A stretch of 64,000 nt of DNA, from assembly GCA_963681505.1 (NCBI GenBank), contig OY811987.1, positions 4,508,978 through 4,572,977 on the forward strand, written 5' to 3'. The stretch comes from Eunapius fragilis. Taxonomy: Eukaryota > Porifera > Demospongiae > Spongillida > Spongillidae. The position numbers and the translations under genes are program-made. Below are positions 39,301 to 53,057 of the stretch, piece after piece (the first letter of the stretch is position 1; each line of letters begins with the position of its first letter). The notes beneath the pieces are model-generated. The model saw only the letters and a program-made list of their open reading frames with translations, ran no database searches and was not told the DNA's origin.

Positions 39301-42300
39301 TTTTTTCTACTTTGGTTATCTTTACATCATCATCCACTGCCACGTTTTCTTCATCCCAGCTCTTCACAACCTCTTCTTCAACATCTTTGGCACTACCTGT
39401 TTCATCATCGTCATCTTCACTTTTTTCATCATACATTGAATTGCTGCCATAATAACTGATAATTTAAGATATGAAGTAAGGCAAAAGGTAAAATGGCAAT
39501 ACAATATAAAGGTACATAAATTTTGGAACAATAGGTTATAATTTGTGAAGTAGAGTTCCAATAAGTTGTCTACGAACTAACATATAGATACCTGAGTTTG
39601 AAATGTGCATTTGTAGATTTTTACATTCAGAAATTTGGCATCACTCAAAACTTAATAGACAGGCGCATATAATTCGCAGTATTTTTAAAATGTCTTCAAA
39701 CAATCCCTCTAACGACACATGCAGTTTTAAGCTGTTAAAATACAGCTTCAGTCAAAATCATAATTTCGTACATCATTGTATGTCCAAGGGCATGTGGCAA
39801 TGTATAAAAGTAGTACTATTTATCAAATGTAGCACAATAACACATGCTCTAAGAGTGCCATAGATGATCTGTTGATGTTAAACAACATTTTTTAACATAC
39901 AGTCTAACTTAGACTGCAAAAAAGGATACTGATAACACAAAATTTCAAACGTTTTGTGTATATTGTCGTTTACTAAGAATCAATTACTTATACCTGTGAC
40001 ATCTTTGAGGAACTGATGATGAAGGAGTAAAAGACATGCCTTGGCGATGTAAATACTGTATGGGAATAATGATCAATAAATTAAATGTGGTTTGAAATAC
40101 TTTTTTAACTTATGCCTTTGTGTCCAACTACTAAAGTTACAGGCTTTAAATGTAATTACAGCATTGACATTTATTATTGCATAAGATTTAAATGTATGTA
40201 TGAGCCGACCAGACTGATTGTCAATGCATCAATATATAGTGTAACATGCTAATGATGTTTTGCATCGTATTTGAATAAAAATATTTTATAGAAACTTAGA
40301 TTGGTGTAAGGAAATTATAATCCCACTACCTTCTCTTGTGAAGGTGATGTTATAGAAGATTCCAAGCCTTGGAGGTGTAATGACTGCATAAATGTGGTAA
40401 TCATATTACTCTCACAAGTCATATAGCATTGTACCTTGTGATGGGATAATTTTGACAATGAGGATGGAGTTGAAGAACTTGGTGTAATGTCTTGGTGAGG
40501 CAGCCACTAGGGCAGTGCTGTTATATAAATAACATTTTACATAACAGTGTACTTACATCATTTGAGGTTGAGAACGAAGTAGAAGTTGCTGGTGTAGAAG
40601 ATACTTCCTTTGACTGACACTGCCATGATAATGAATATTTATTGCCTTGTTACATTAATTAATGCAATATACAATTACCTTCTGAACAGGTAGACATGAC
40701 GTTAGACGGATGTATATTGCGCCAGAATATATCTGCTTAACAATTCTGCCATTATATTGATGGTCACCATCTGGTATTCTTATTTTTCTATTTGAACATT
40801 TAACAAATTCAAAATCATTATCTTTTATAACAGATAAATTGTATATCATGTTCTCTTTTCTCCGTAGACAGTTTCCAATTTCATTCCTTACACGTTCTTC
40901 CGGCATTATTGTAGATATTTCGACAGTCCCATCATACAGTTTATCACTTTCAGAAAATGTTTCAATTTCATCTGAAGCTCCTTGATAATCTAGTAGTATT
41001 AGTTTCTTTCTAAATTTATGCTCTAGAACTTGCTTGAATTTTTTGATTCCATGCCCATTTTTTTTCCTTCTGTCTATCATGGTCACTGTATTAGATTGCA
41101 GATTATTGACTAATCTGCTTACACCTGCAACTATCGAATCGTGGGTAGATGCTTGCTCCAAAGACGCTGAAGATCGAAATAAAGTTTCATTGCTTTCACA
41201 CTGTACTTCAACTTTCTCTGAAGTCATGAGAACAATGCATAACAGATAAGTGCATCAAATTTATGTGAATGAATTCAGTTCCTTATAGCTCCATGAGGGA
41301 TAGCACAATTTTTGATGCATACCGTCCACCTCTAATGTCATTGTTATTGTGGGTGATACCAAAATGCATTGTACACATAGCACCAAGTGTGAGATGCAAT
41401 CAATGTGATATAGACCCTTTTAGATTTATATAGAATCCAAGTGAAAACTAATCAATTTATCTTCTGAACTGTTAATGCTATCAACTTCCTATTTTCAAAA
41501 CTGCACACCACACCATTTATATACTTTCTGGTGTCTTGCACATATAGTCTGATACTTCCCTGGGTTGGAAATGGCAGCATTTTTAGGTAGGAATGTTCAA
41601 ATCATTTCAAATTCAGTGTTTACCTACTGTTTCTACGAATTTTTACTTCATCCATAAGGAGATATAAATTATTTATGTTTTGCTGGCAGATACAGGGGAG
41701 GGGAGTATAGTCAATTTATGGTGGAAATGGATTGACAATGGAGGATTAATAATAGATGTAAGGCCGTAGTAAATGAGCTTTTTTATGCTTGCATGAATGG
41801 ACCTTTTTCAAGACAATTATACAATCTATGCAGTGGCGGATCCTGGATTTGGGAGGGGGGCACAATGGAAGGTGTGGCTATAGGTGGCTACAAGTGGGGC
41901 AGAGTAGTAAGCGGCGCCACCCCGGGGAGGGTGCCCCTCCCCCCCCCCCCCCCCCCCCCCCCCTTGGCCAGCTAGGGGGGGTATGGGGAGCACTGTAATC
42001 TAAGGTCCCACCCCCCCCCGCATTTGTTTACAATCAATGAGACTAAAGAGGCCCCTGTATCCTCGCATTAGTGAATTGCTAACTTACAAGATGAGGGGGA
42101 ACAACCCCCCCCCCCCCCCTCCCCCTAGATCCGCTACTGCTATAAGCTCTTGCTCTACCAGTACTCTGTACTGGAAATTTTAAAATTAATTTAATTCAAA
42201 AGTTATTATTACATGTAAAAATGGTTGTAGTCACATGGTACTAGGTAAGCAGTTGTTTTGAAACAGGATTCACTAATAACACTACCAACAAAATGACCAT

Positions 42301-44096
42301 GCACATTGTATGGCCAACCTCCTTCTACTACCAAATATTTGGACAAACACATACATATTATTGATAAATGCAAAATAGGTGCAGTTTGTGTAGTTGAACA
42401 TCCTAAACTTGATATAGTAATAAAACATAGCTTTGTAGGATGCACAGCTCTTGAACAGTTGTCAACTTTGTACAGTAAGGGATGGATAATACATAGGATT
42501 TAGTAATTCAGATGCTCTCTTAAATGTTGCTATAAGCCATGGTAGTGTGACAGTCTTTGTGGTGAGTGTCTGTTATATTCATGGATGAATATCAAGGAAG
42601 CAAAAAAGTAATTTTTTCAAGTTTCAAATTATTTCATATCTTAAATTTCTATAACTCTTTTCTTACGCACTCAAAACTAGTTCATCCATCGTGGAGTTAT
42701 AGTGGCCTGATTTTTAAATTACGCATGCATTTTTATTTCATGCGTCAACTTTGATGCTCCTTCCTGTTAATTTTTCATAATAAGGCTAGGTCCCATTTTG
42801 CTGCCTCCAACCTATATATTTTACTTGTGGATTTATTATAAAATTTAAGATGATCTTGATATAATTGTGCATGCTTGTACTAAGTTGAGTGACAAGACCG
42901 CACAAAACAACTAAGTTCATCTTCATTTTAGTGTGTTTGAGGAAAGGAACAAACCATGATGTAATTAAATAAATTTTTGTGTTGTTATTTATTGTGGAGT
43001 AATGGTAATGTTGCATGCAAAAGGTTTTGACACAATGTTTTGCTTCATAGCTAGTGGTCACCCATCTTTTTACCACAGGTAGCGTCTAAAATAGCTGATA
43101 TTGCTTGCATGATCAAAACCCACGCACTACCAATACCAGTTACTTTCTGCCCCTGACTTTACGAATTTTAGATCCAGTCTCTTTGCTTTCTTACTAATCC
43201 AGGTAATGCAGCAGTTATGACTACAGCAATGTTGCAACAGAGGGTATACTACATCAAGCTTCACCACTTTTCTGATTACGTGCTTATATGTTGCTGCATG
43301 TAGTGTGATAGTACATGTGTATTCATTACACACTTTTTGCATAGACTTCATGCGAGGATGCTATTAGATGACCCACCATTGAGTTCTCTAAGTTATTTTA
43401 TAATAATGGCAACTAATGACTGTTGTTATTTCTAACAGCTTGGAAACTAAGTTATGATTAATGGTAAGCGCAGGACGTACACGATGCAAATGGTAAGTTG
43501 TTAATAACCAATATTTTATTTGCCTATGGCCACAGCCCTATGCAGTCATACAATTTGTGGACAAAAGGCATACCTCTTGAAAAATTGAAAATGTGGCATA
43601 ATGCCCTATCAACCATCCTCGACAACCGTAACCTTAGAAACCTTGCACAGCATATTAACATGTTTGAACTTGTGACCATTTTAAAGCCATACAATGAATG
43701 AAGTACTATTTGTAGCCAAAGTCACATGGCCAAGTTATCTCTCACCACTGCTTCTTACAAGTGGCCATTTTTTCAACAAACGCATTGACTTTATTGTCCT
43801 TTTGAACCACGTAGAAATTCTACCCCGAGGCGGAAGCACATAACAAAAGGAGACAGAAGGAACTTACAATGCATAGTATAGAACTGTAGCCATACTTTGT
43901 CATCATGATGGTATATGCGTGTAAAGTATACTGTGCTTTGTGCCGTGTACACTAACTTAGTACATATACGTATAGACATGAAAAGCAGCTGGACACCCTT
44001 CCCATGTACCCACTGTAAACTGCTGGACACTCTGCCTATGTACCCACTGTAAGCAGCTGGACACCCTGCCCATTTTTCCAATCTAAGCAGCTGAAT

Positions 44097-44127
<31 letters not shown>

Positions 44128-47100
44128 ATGTAAATAGCTGGACCCCTACCCCTATGTACCCACTGTAAGCTGCTGGAACCCTGCCCCCTGATCCCACTGT
44201 AAGCCCTTTCCCCCCATGTACAGTGTAACCAGCTAACCTCTCACCCTGATGTAAGCAGCTACTGTTACCCGCTCCCTCATGTACCCTTTTTAAGCAGCTG
44301 AACCCCTGCCCCCATGTACATGTACTCATTGTGAGTAGCTGGACCCGAACCCACAGGTACACACTGTAAGAAGCTGGACCCCTTGCCTTCATGTACCCAC
44401 TGTAATTAGCTGGACTCCATGTATCCACTGTAAGCAGCTGGACTCCATGTACCCATTGTAAGCAGCTAGACTCCCTGCCCATAAGTACCCACTGTAAGCA
44501 GCTGGACCCCTCCCCCATGGACCTACAGTCCGCAGATGGATCCCTTCCCACATGTACCCACTGTAAGCAGCTGGACTCCCTGCCCACATGTACCCACTGT
44601 AAGCAGCTGGACCCTTCCCCCATGGACCTACTGTACGCAGATGGATCTCTTCCCACATGTACCCACTGTAAGCAGCTGGACCCCATTTACCCACTGTAAG
44701 CAGCTAGACTCCCTGCCCACATGTACCCACTGTAAGCAGCTGGACCCTTACCCCCACGGACCTACTGAACGCAGATGGATCCCTTCCCACATGTACCCAC
44801 TGTAAGCAGCCTGCCCCACTGTAAGCAACTGGACCCCTGCCCTCATGCACCATTGTAAGCATGCAGCTGCATGCACCCCCTCTCTCATGAATGCTGTTCA
44901 CTAGACAACAATGTTGCATGCAACTCAATGAATCCAATTATGTTTTCAGTAAAACATTAGTTTACTGCTATCTTACTAGAATTTTGCTACAATTCATAGT
45001 TTTGCGCGCAACTTTTGCCTAGTGTATGGTTGGCTATAGCCACCAAATGACATCCACAAACTCTGCAACATTTCTGGAGCTGGTGTATGTGGTGTTCCAT
45101 CTATAAGCAATGTGACGGAATAAAACTACAAAAGTCCATTCATTATTCATACAAAACGCAAAACCGCTTATTGTGTGGAAAAAAGTGGTGTTTCTGTATA
45201 CCTAACTGTGCATAGTTGGCGATGCTTCATAACGGTGTGCTGGAATGCGCACAATTTTACAATAACAACAGGTGGAATAGTAAAACTGAAAGAAAAAGGT
45301 GTGAAATTCAAAAAAGAATGTCTGCTCATCGTTGAAAGAACGTTTGTCGACAATGGCCCTGCTTTAGAATACAGACAGACAGGCAGACTTATAAATAGGT
45401 AAGACCAAAAGCACGCAATAAATGTATTAATGTATTGTTCGGATCCCAGCCCTGCCCTCCCACTGTAAACAGCTTGATAAATTTTTGTATTAGAAGCCTA
45501 TGGTGCATCTATAACTAGCTGCCTTATTAATGATCAAACCATTCCATGACTTATACATCAGATGCCTTAAGAATGCTCTTTGTCTTTTATAACAAAGACA
45601 AAGAACATACAAAGACAAAGAACATTATCTAAATCTGATAACCGCATATCGAAAAAGGTTGAGAGAATTGACATAGCGGTTTTACCACATGCTCATGAAT
45701 ACACTTATTACGTGAACTTGTTTTGTGAGCATCCTACTGTGGCACAGCTTTGTGACCTCTAAGAATTCTTTGATTCTAGCACAGCCTGGCTATGTAGTTT
45801 TTAAGACAGACAGATAAAGTACTTCTTAGTGTTTAAGGTATCAGCATGCAGATTGATAGCACGCTTTACTGCTCAGTACATGCATGTACAGCCAGTAACA
45901 TACGCCTGTATACAAAACTGAGTTGTCCATGTTTTTTAGTTCGTTGTACACATACGTAGTGTTAAGCTTTTACGTTCAAAAGGTGAGAGTTGCTCGTATA
46001 ACGTCATGCAAATGCAAATTCCTATAGCTCCTTAAACAAACGCCGTACACATGGTGGAGAACTAGATACTGTGACATACACTACATGCATGTGTACAGCA
46101 GATATACATATACATTTACAATGCATACATTGAACCATGGCTCTGCACGGACGTAGCGCAAGCAAAAACTGTACATTTATTAGGGTATTGTACATCAGGC
46201 GGTTTTGTGGTTTTAAGGACATAACAGTACCAGGTGGTTGCCAAAAGCGGTTTGCATGTTGGAACATCAAACAAATAGCTTACATATATAAAATTTTAGC
46301 ACTTAACGATTAACATTGAACGTTTCACTTTACAAAGAAAACAAAAAACATAAAACGTATCGCAAAACATACATACAAGTTTAAATATCATGCACGCTAA
46401 TGAAGGTTGGTATTCTGTGAACATGACACATGACATGCATCTGGCAAGAAGCATCCACCCAAATAAAGTAAAGTTGAAGGTAAGGTACCTTTAGCACTGC
46501 ACGTTTTTACAACGACCCCAAAAAACCAATGTCCACGCAGGGGCTATCTTAAAGTACACACACAATCACACATCCGCACTGATGCCCTCTCACACAGTTA
46601 ACACACATGCACACACATACACACGCGCACACACGCACACACACACACACACACACACACGCATACACACGCACGCACACACACGCACGCACACACACGC
46701 ACACGGACGAACACACACACACACCACAAACGTACACACAGACACACCGCATGCATTGTTGGGGTCGTTGTTAATACGCAGTGCAGTGGCGAGGTACAAC
46801 TGTACGCATCAGTTTGCTTCCTGCCAGATAGAAGTGCATCACATACCAACTTCGTGAAATAGATTTATTTAAATTAAACGAACACACACCGCGAACTCGT
46901 AAATATGTTTTTCATCTATTGTTCAACGTGAAACGTTAAAGTTTATTGTTAAATGCTTAAAGTTAGCATTATGTCCGAACACTCAAACCGCTTTTTGATA
47001 TTCGTTTGAATCCGAAACACCGGTGCTACCTGGTATAACCACAAAACCACCCACTTTATTGGTGTAAGAAACCCTAAAGCAGTAGGGGATCTAGTTGGGG

Positions 47101-48592
47101 GTTAGCCCTCCCCCTCTAGCCCTTCTGTAATATTATTCATAGCAGACAAATAGGCAATCCGCATTGTTAGAATAATCCATTTTCAAGCCGCCCCTCCTCT
47201 CTCGTGCGTCCGCCCCTGCTTTTAAGGTGCACTGTTAACTCGCGATCCAGGGCCACCTGTAATGTGAATGCTGTCTTAAGATGCAATTTTGCACCGGCCA
47301 AATCCATTTATATTACCGTTCTGACACGTAGTACAAGTGCTTTCGGATTGGGACAAGCGTACGTCCTGTATAACAGTTCGCTCAAAGCGTATGAAAATGA
47401 ATTACTTATCTCAGACGGATCCTACAATAAAAGAGGCTGCGGAGTTATGGTTCACGTGTCCATACGCGGTTAATCGTAACTCAGCATATGGGTCAGTCCC
47501 TTATAATTATGCACTTGTCAATGGTAACTGCAACCCCCCCTCCGGGACATATAGGGGATTAGTGGGGGATTTTACAGGCCAATCAGATTATTGCGGTACA
47601 CATTTGACCATATGGGGATTTGAGTTCGATCGTTGAAAATGAATTTTAATCGTAAACCAACGTGTTTGTGACCTTCCCCTATCGGCGTGTTTTGCATGCA
47701 GCTCAAACTTGTGACGACCTTGGTAGAACACATTCACGGTAGGTATCCAACATCATACCGAGCCTGTACCGTACCAGAAACAAGAACATGCGCTTTACCA
47801 AACTACTAGTACAATTATAACTACAACTCTTATAGCGGCACAATATCAGCGGTATACCTACAAAGGCTAACGCGCGTTCGTTTAGAATAGCAGGAACGAA
47901 ACCGTAGGTTATAGAAGGTCATGTAACGAGACTGGTCGAGGAGGGTCATTTGTATTGGTCTCCATTTAACAGTGGGGCATTTGATTTAATAAATGTCAAA
48001 TCCCTCATATGTCCCGGATGGGGGGGGGAAGGTTGCAGTTACCATTGATAAGTGCATTAAAAAGCGAGTGACGTTCAGCGGGATCGATGTTACCGCCGCC
48101 ATTGCATGGCATATAACAATGCGACAATGCTCGGCATTTCAGGAATGGGAATGTACTTAACTTGTTTCTGGTTTTGCTATATAGTTTAACGCGAAGAAAG
48201 TTCTTGCAGCTATTTAATGCATGAGTTCCGCGATTCTATGCACAAGCCGGGGAAAGCATTTTATAGGTTGTATAAACAGAGCACAAAGAACGTTCAAAAA
48301 AATTATGACATACTAATCAAGTGATCGGCAAAACTTACTTCGCACTGACTGACAAAGGCGTCGCAATACAATTCTCTCGCCTAATTTGGAGACACCCATA
48401 CCACGAAGGTCCTCGTCACTCATAAGGCAAACTATTTCAGCATCGACCTGCAGTACAGCAATGGGTAGAAACATAACTTCAAATGAGTATTTGAATACAT
48501 TTATACATGCATCCGTAGATGTAATATACCTTTTCTTTGCTAAACGCTTCAGACAGATGTTCTAGCCCTGCTTTCTTTAGAATGTCGTCCAT
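36395..48592 (-). CDS. SAM-domain plus HECT-type E3 ubiquitin ligase (copy A)
   Basis: Eleven exons join in phase: 48,530-48,592, 48,339-48,447, 40,679-41,217, 40,557-40,619, 40,435-40,506, 40,330-40,383, 39,994-40,055, 39,300-39,455, 38,716-39,199, 36,715-37,099 and 36,395-36,660 (2,253 nt, about 750 residues). Exons 1-2 encode a SAM protein-interaction domain (LKKAGLEHLSEAF…MSDEDLRGMGVSKLGERI). Exon 3 holds a domain ending DFEFVK…GAIYIRL, seen from memory in HECT proteins of fish and invertebrates. Exons 4-7 form a Ser/Thr/Pro linker and exon 8 is acidic. The last three exons form a HECT domain: LSITFVREDGIDAGG, a LGVLELLQ block, and the catalytic Cys in PSSSTCGLTLTLP. HECT enzymes take ubiquitin from an E2 onto that Cys and pass it to substrates. 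The link of the SAM exons across a 7.1-kb intron rests on matching phase only. Confidence 0.75.
41831..42139. mobile_element. MITE with CAGTGGCGGATC ends, copy A
   Basis: Starts CAGTGGCGGATCCTGG and ends CCTAGATCCGCTACTG, so the ends are imperfect inverted repeats. C- and G-runs lie just inside both ends. CAGTGGCG termini are typical of hAT-type MITEs. I did not find a clear 8-bp duplication. It sits in the long HECT intron. Copy B is at 60,251-60,549. Confidence 0.7.
43985..44870. repeat. Minisatellite of about 34-36 bp, copy A
   Basis: About 25 diverged units of the type CCACTGTAAGCAGCTGGACY plus a CCCTGCCCAYATGTA tail. A poly-C tract (44,098-44,125) interrupts it. An isolated unit remains near 45,455. 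The minus-strand open frames (CLQWVHVGR…) are repeat artefacts. It lies in the long HECT intron. Confidence 0.9.
46553..46748. repeat. CA/CG-rich microsatellite
   Basis: Imperfect (CA)n with CGCA interspersions. No coding role is evident. Confidence 0.85.
47510..48056. mobile_element. Harbinger-like MITE (547 bp) with TTA target duplication
   Basis: The ends TGCACTTGTCAATGGTAACT at 47,510 and (read inward from 48,056) TGCACTTATCAATGGTAACT are inverted repeats. They continue through a CCTCCGGGACATAT-type block to about 48 bp. TTA lies on both sides (47,507-47,509 and 48,057-48,059). A 3-bp TTA duplication suits PIF/Harbinger elements. No transposase is inside. It lies in the long intron of the SAM-HECT gene. 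Confidence 0.65.
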
Positions 48593-51576
48593 TTCTTTCT
48601 CACAATTGAGCACTTACTTCTCCAACGTAAAAAAGAAAAACAGCACGTGGCACAAGTATAAATTAAACTCGTTTTCGAACCGGATTTTAATGAAATTCGC
48701 TAGCGTCAACCACATGCGGCCGTTTGCGGCTGGCATACAATTAGAACAGTACCGTAAGTGGAAAATGGCGTACCTCATTATAAACGTACATCGAGTGGAA
48801 AATGACGTGCCTCATTATAGACGTATATCGAGTTGGGTAATATTATACTACCCATTTGAAGTTGAATGTCTGATATCAGTGAAAAAAAAACTTTCAATAG
48901 TTCAATTGCGCCTCGCACATGTAAGATATACAATGTACGTTTAATAATTATGACTTAGAAAAAAAAAATTTGCCCCCTATATTCGTACCTACAATTATGT
49001 ACCGTAAAAATTATTCCGATATCTACAACGCAAGGTTATAATGACACGGGCGGAGGACGAGGGAAACTATAATCACATTTGAATGGCCTTAAATGTGGGT
49101 GAGGGAGGAGGGAAGTATCGATGGGTTTGGTGCCCCCCCCCCCCCCCCCCCCCCAATCCGGGTTGGCTGAACAGTATATAGTAACAGAATGACTGAAGGA
49201 TTGAAAACGGCATCTCAGTCGTGAGTGCATATATGTCTGTATTTGGGCAACTACGGTTATTTGCATTAATATCTGCATGAAGTTTGCGGCTGGACACTAG
49301 TACTTGTGCATTGAAGGAATGGTTTGGCCTTGTTACACCACAGTATATTGGAACGACTCGAGTAAATGTAGGGCATATCCCAATCATATCATATAGGGAT
49401 ACATATAGCAGCTGGTGTTGTTTTCTGCCGCCACCTTGCAAGCAGCCTACTATGCAATATACATTATGCTTATTTCAAGCTTTGGTTGTTTCTTAACTGT
49501 TTGGAAAAAGCGATTTGCAATGCCTTCATGAGCATGGGTTAAAGCGCCTACATGTAGTGGTCGACCTAACATTTAAATACAGTAATGATTTTGAAAAGCG
49601 CTATGGGAGTTCCGTTTGAGGTGATAATTGCTGTAATCATACAGCCATACAGCCATAGATATTATACGGAAGGGATTTGAAACGGATCACGTGCTGTAAT
49701 ACATTATATAGGCTGGCTTGCGGCCTGTCACTGCAGTACTAATTAACTTCTTCGACGTTCCTCAAATTCTGTGCATCTGTAGAATGCTAAGTTTCGAGGT
49801 TATAAAACTTGTTTGTTCTTCTTCCGACTGCCTCTGACTGCCATAGAGGTAAAACATCTTTCCGAAGTGTTATAGGCCTAGTTCGCGACAATAACACTTT
49901 TTGAGCTTAAGGAAATTCTTTATGGGCGTGAAAGAGACGACGGCTTCATCGAATTGGCTTCATTTAATTAACATCAGGTAGTTCTCACTACGGCGAACGG
50001 ATCGAACTCAACATGTTCACGTTTGTTTGGTTTTAGTACCTTTTTCAAGGCTGATTTCATTGGCTTGATTGAAGTAAAATCAGGCAGTTCTCACTGCGAC
50101 GGATCGAACTCAACATGTGGATTGTACGCTGGGTGCTCATATAACGAGGCAAGGAACCATCCGGACATGTGTGTGCATGGTTGTGGGCGTGTAGCGTGCG
50201 CTGCGAGCCCCTATTCAATCCCTTTATTCGTTTTTCTATTTCTGCACTGATTGTATGATCAAACTGGTCGTGAATAACGCACTCTACGCTACATTGTGCA
50301 TCTTTCTGTCCTCCTAAGTAGGTGAAATTGTGGGCGGACACTTCTTTCAAGGCTCTCGTATATAACATTATAATATTATAAAGACCTACGAGAGAAACAA
50401 AGCTAAAGCTCTCAATTTTAGCTATAGGCTTCTTTCCTCACCATTATAGCCTATTGCATGGGCTTATTACCATAGCCAAAAACAGCATTATAGTAACAAT
50501 GCCGCCATTTTATTTGAGTGCTAACGATGATTGTACATGTTGATTGCATGTAGTGGAAAATAAACCATCACAACTACGTAAAAGCAAAGTAATCAAAGTT
50601 ATCCATAACACCACAGAATACGTGTGCATATACAAGCACAGTTTTACTGTACTAGGAATTATAATTAGGTTTAATTTTGCTGGTAGACAGAGAAGGTCAG
50701 TTAATTATTGTTTAGGATAGTTATTGTAATCTTAGGCATAATTATTACTAGTATATAAGTTTTAAAGTATCATCTTAGATATAAAGATACACATCAAATG
50801 AAGCCCTTATACGCATGCAACATATCCACTAACACAATTGCAAATACTCTGTTTGTCGTCAATACACAACTTTATCTCCAGTGTGTCCATTGCAGGAAAC
50901 AACTTATTTGCATGCAGATAAATATGAACAGCCACGTCACATTGCAGTCCATATGCATGTTGCTGCCTGCACACACAGGCAAGGAATCAACGTAATTTGA
51001 ATATTGTGCAAGACTAAGCTTTTCCATTCACACTTGCTGATTTAATTCAAACTGGCTGACATTTCATTCATTATACCTAAGTGCATTACGTGTACATGTA
51101 TATGTATACTGCATGTAAAAACTATATAGAGTAACATGCCACTGCGAACTCTGCACAATGCTGGGGAGAAAAAGCCATTGTAAGTTACATTCAGAGTCAA
51201 TATGCTATACGTCTTTTATAAATGTGGACCCCTTCACCAGTTATTGTATGCCCATACCTCTTTTCAGCATTGTGTAATTTCTAATACCCAAAGCCAAAGC
51301 CATCCTTAGCGGGCCTTTTTCTGAGCAGATCACAGGCAATGAATGGTGCGCTGTTTATTTTATTTTTAAGCTAATGAGTTTTATTATCATGATGCTAAGT
51401 GTTGCATTACAATTCCATACATGGTACTAGCTTGTTGGATGACAATGACTTTATGACATGCAGATATTCAAACAGCATTTTGCACCATTATACAGTTTGA
51501 AATTTTATTACTTCCAATGGCAAAGTTTCAAAATACAATATGAGCCACTCTAAGCTAGCACACTAAGCTTGTCACT
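48593..51576. other. Intergenic; no gene recognised
   Basis: This region lies between the SAM-HECT gene and the integrase-core gene. It holds a poly-C run (49,133-49,154) and short open frames without recognisable domains. The promoter of the SAM-HECT gene should lie just right of 48,592, but I see no clear TATA box. Confidence 0.5.
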
Positions 51577-53057
51577 CTAAGCTGCACACATACGCTCAAC
51601 TGTCTCTCGTACAGACACATATACATCAAATCCATGGTAATTGCTGGGCTGCAGTGGATGATGGTGTAATGCAAGATACTGCATCTGCTCTTCAGTCAGA
51701 TTGATGGTTACATCAGGAACAACTACTGATTCCAGATCAAACGGATCTGGTGGCTGGCTTTCTTCAATTCCATAATCTTCTGTCACTGGTTGGTCTAAAA
51801 CAGATGAGTCAGCACAACAGAGCCCTCTGACCCACAGCTGAGATGGGGTCATCCCATGTTCTGTGCGCATAGAATGGTTATTCCAGCTACGCACAAAGGC
51901 TTTTAACTGAGCATTAATACGGGGTATGTACACATAATGCAAGCAGAACAAATGCACTTCATTAGTTGGAGACAACATATCACACGTCTCCATTTCATAA
52001 AACAAGGAATAATATAGGTGGCATACACAACGGAATGTATCACGCCACAGCCTCTCAATCCTCTGGTTGTGCACACTTGACCCAGCTAAATGACTGCGAC
52101 GACCAAGACCCCTAGCGCTAATCATGCTCCTAGCCACATCAATATTTTCACCTCCACAATCTGATCGCACACGGGATGGCCACCCGTAGGTTTGAGTAGC
52201 TTCCAAAAATAAGTTGAGCACAGTACTGCTCTTGTTATTGTTGGAGGCACCCAAATAGACGATGCACCTGGAATACCCATCAATACCACCATGTATAACG
52301 ATTCTCCAACGTACAAGGCAATGTAGGCCATCAATATGCCACAGGGCATTTGATGATGGCACACTGTATACTCTGCGTACAATGGCAGTAGAAGCACGTA
52401 ACTGAGCATTTCCAGGAGATACACGTACCAAAGATTCTCGTACCCGTCTTCTTGGGACACTGATGCCATAGCTCTTAAGTTCACCCCAAACCATAATAGC
52501 ACCCGAATTTGGGGAATTGTGTTGAATGTTTTCTACCACAGCATCCAGTTCGTCGTCCGAAATGTCAGAAAAGGTAGGCATATATTCTATCTCCTTTAAG
52601 CGACGCCACAGTGTTGATCGAGATACAAAGAGGACCTCTGCACATTCCTCCCATGACATTTTCATCTCTCTCAAAAATTCCAGCTATAGTGTCAAAAATA
52701 TAGAACTAAGTCAAGCAATCAGCTGTGTTAAGTTACACAGAAACATACCAGCTCGATGTTAATATATTTTCGAGGCCTTCCGTGTTGAGGAATGATGGTT
52801 TGTCCATTAAGCCTTGCACACTTTGTTTCCCACATTACCAACAACTGATGGAGATGATCTCGCAATGCTGATACAGTGTCCAGTTGGTCACTACTAGTAC
52901 GCAGATGTGGTACGATAGAGGTTAGTTCGTAAACGATCACGTTCAGCCGAGTTGCAATTTCATCAGCGTGTGAAAGACAATGAACTTCCCAATACTCAGA
53001 GCACTGCTGAACAACGGCAGTGCATTGCTGAATAGCGATCAACAACCTTTCCTCCAT
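51577..53057 (-). CDS. Integrase-core (DDE) domain protein, two exons, intact
   Basis: Exon 1 is 52,749-53,057 (103 codons) and exon 2 is 51,577-52,683 (368 codons plus stop). They are joined in phase 0 over a 65-bp intron, giving 471 residues. The N-terminal 100 residues are helical and heptad-like. A helix-turn-helix follows across the junction ([20 protein letters not shown]). The integrase core has WHIDGLH, then RSDCGGEN, and the Glu in NQRIERLW 35 positions after that Asp, so the D,D-35-E triad is kept. The family is widespread and multicopy in fish, cnidarians and sponges as an uncharacterised integrase-domain gene. I see no LTRs or gag beside it. It may be a mobile-element gene or a domesticated one. 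The open frame looks whole. Confidence 0.85.

Noticed and set aside
44126-44699. Minus-strand frame of 186 codons (CLQWVHVGR repeats)
   Set aside because: It follows the minisatellite unit of about 35 bp inside an intron. The copy-B version is disrupted differently, and no splice or start context supports coding.
47204-47473. Plus-strand frame of 89 codons ending GCGVMVHVSIRG
   Set aside because: An acceptor-like site precedes it, but I found no upstream exon, no family and no second supporting signal. A terminal exon of an unknown gene remains possible.
51577-53057. Integrase gene as a leftover of an LTR retrotransposon
   Set aside because: There is no reverse transcriptase, gag or LTR nearby. 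The gene has its own intron and N-terminal module typical of the stand-alone family.
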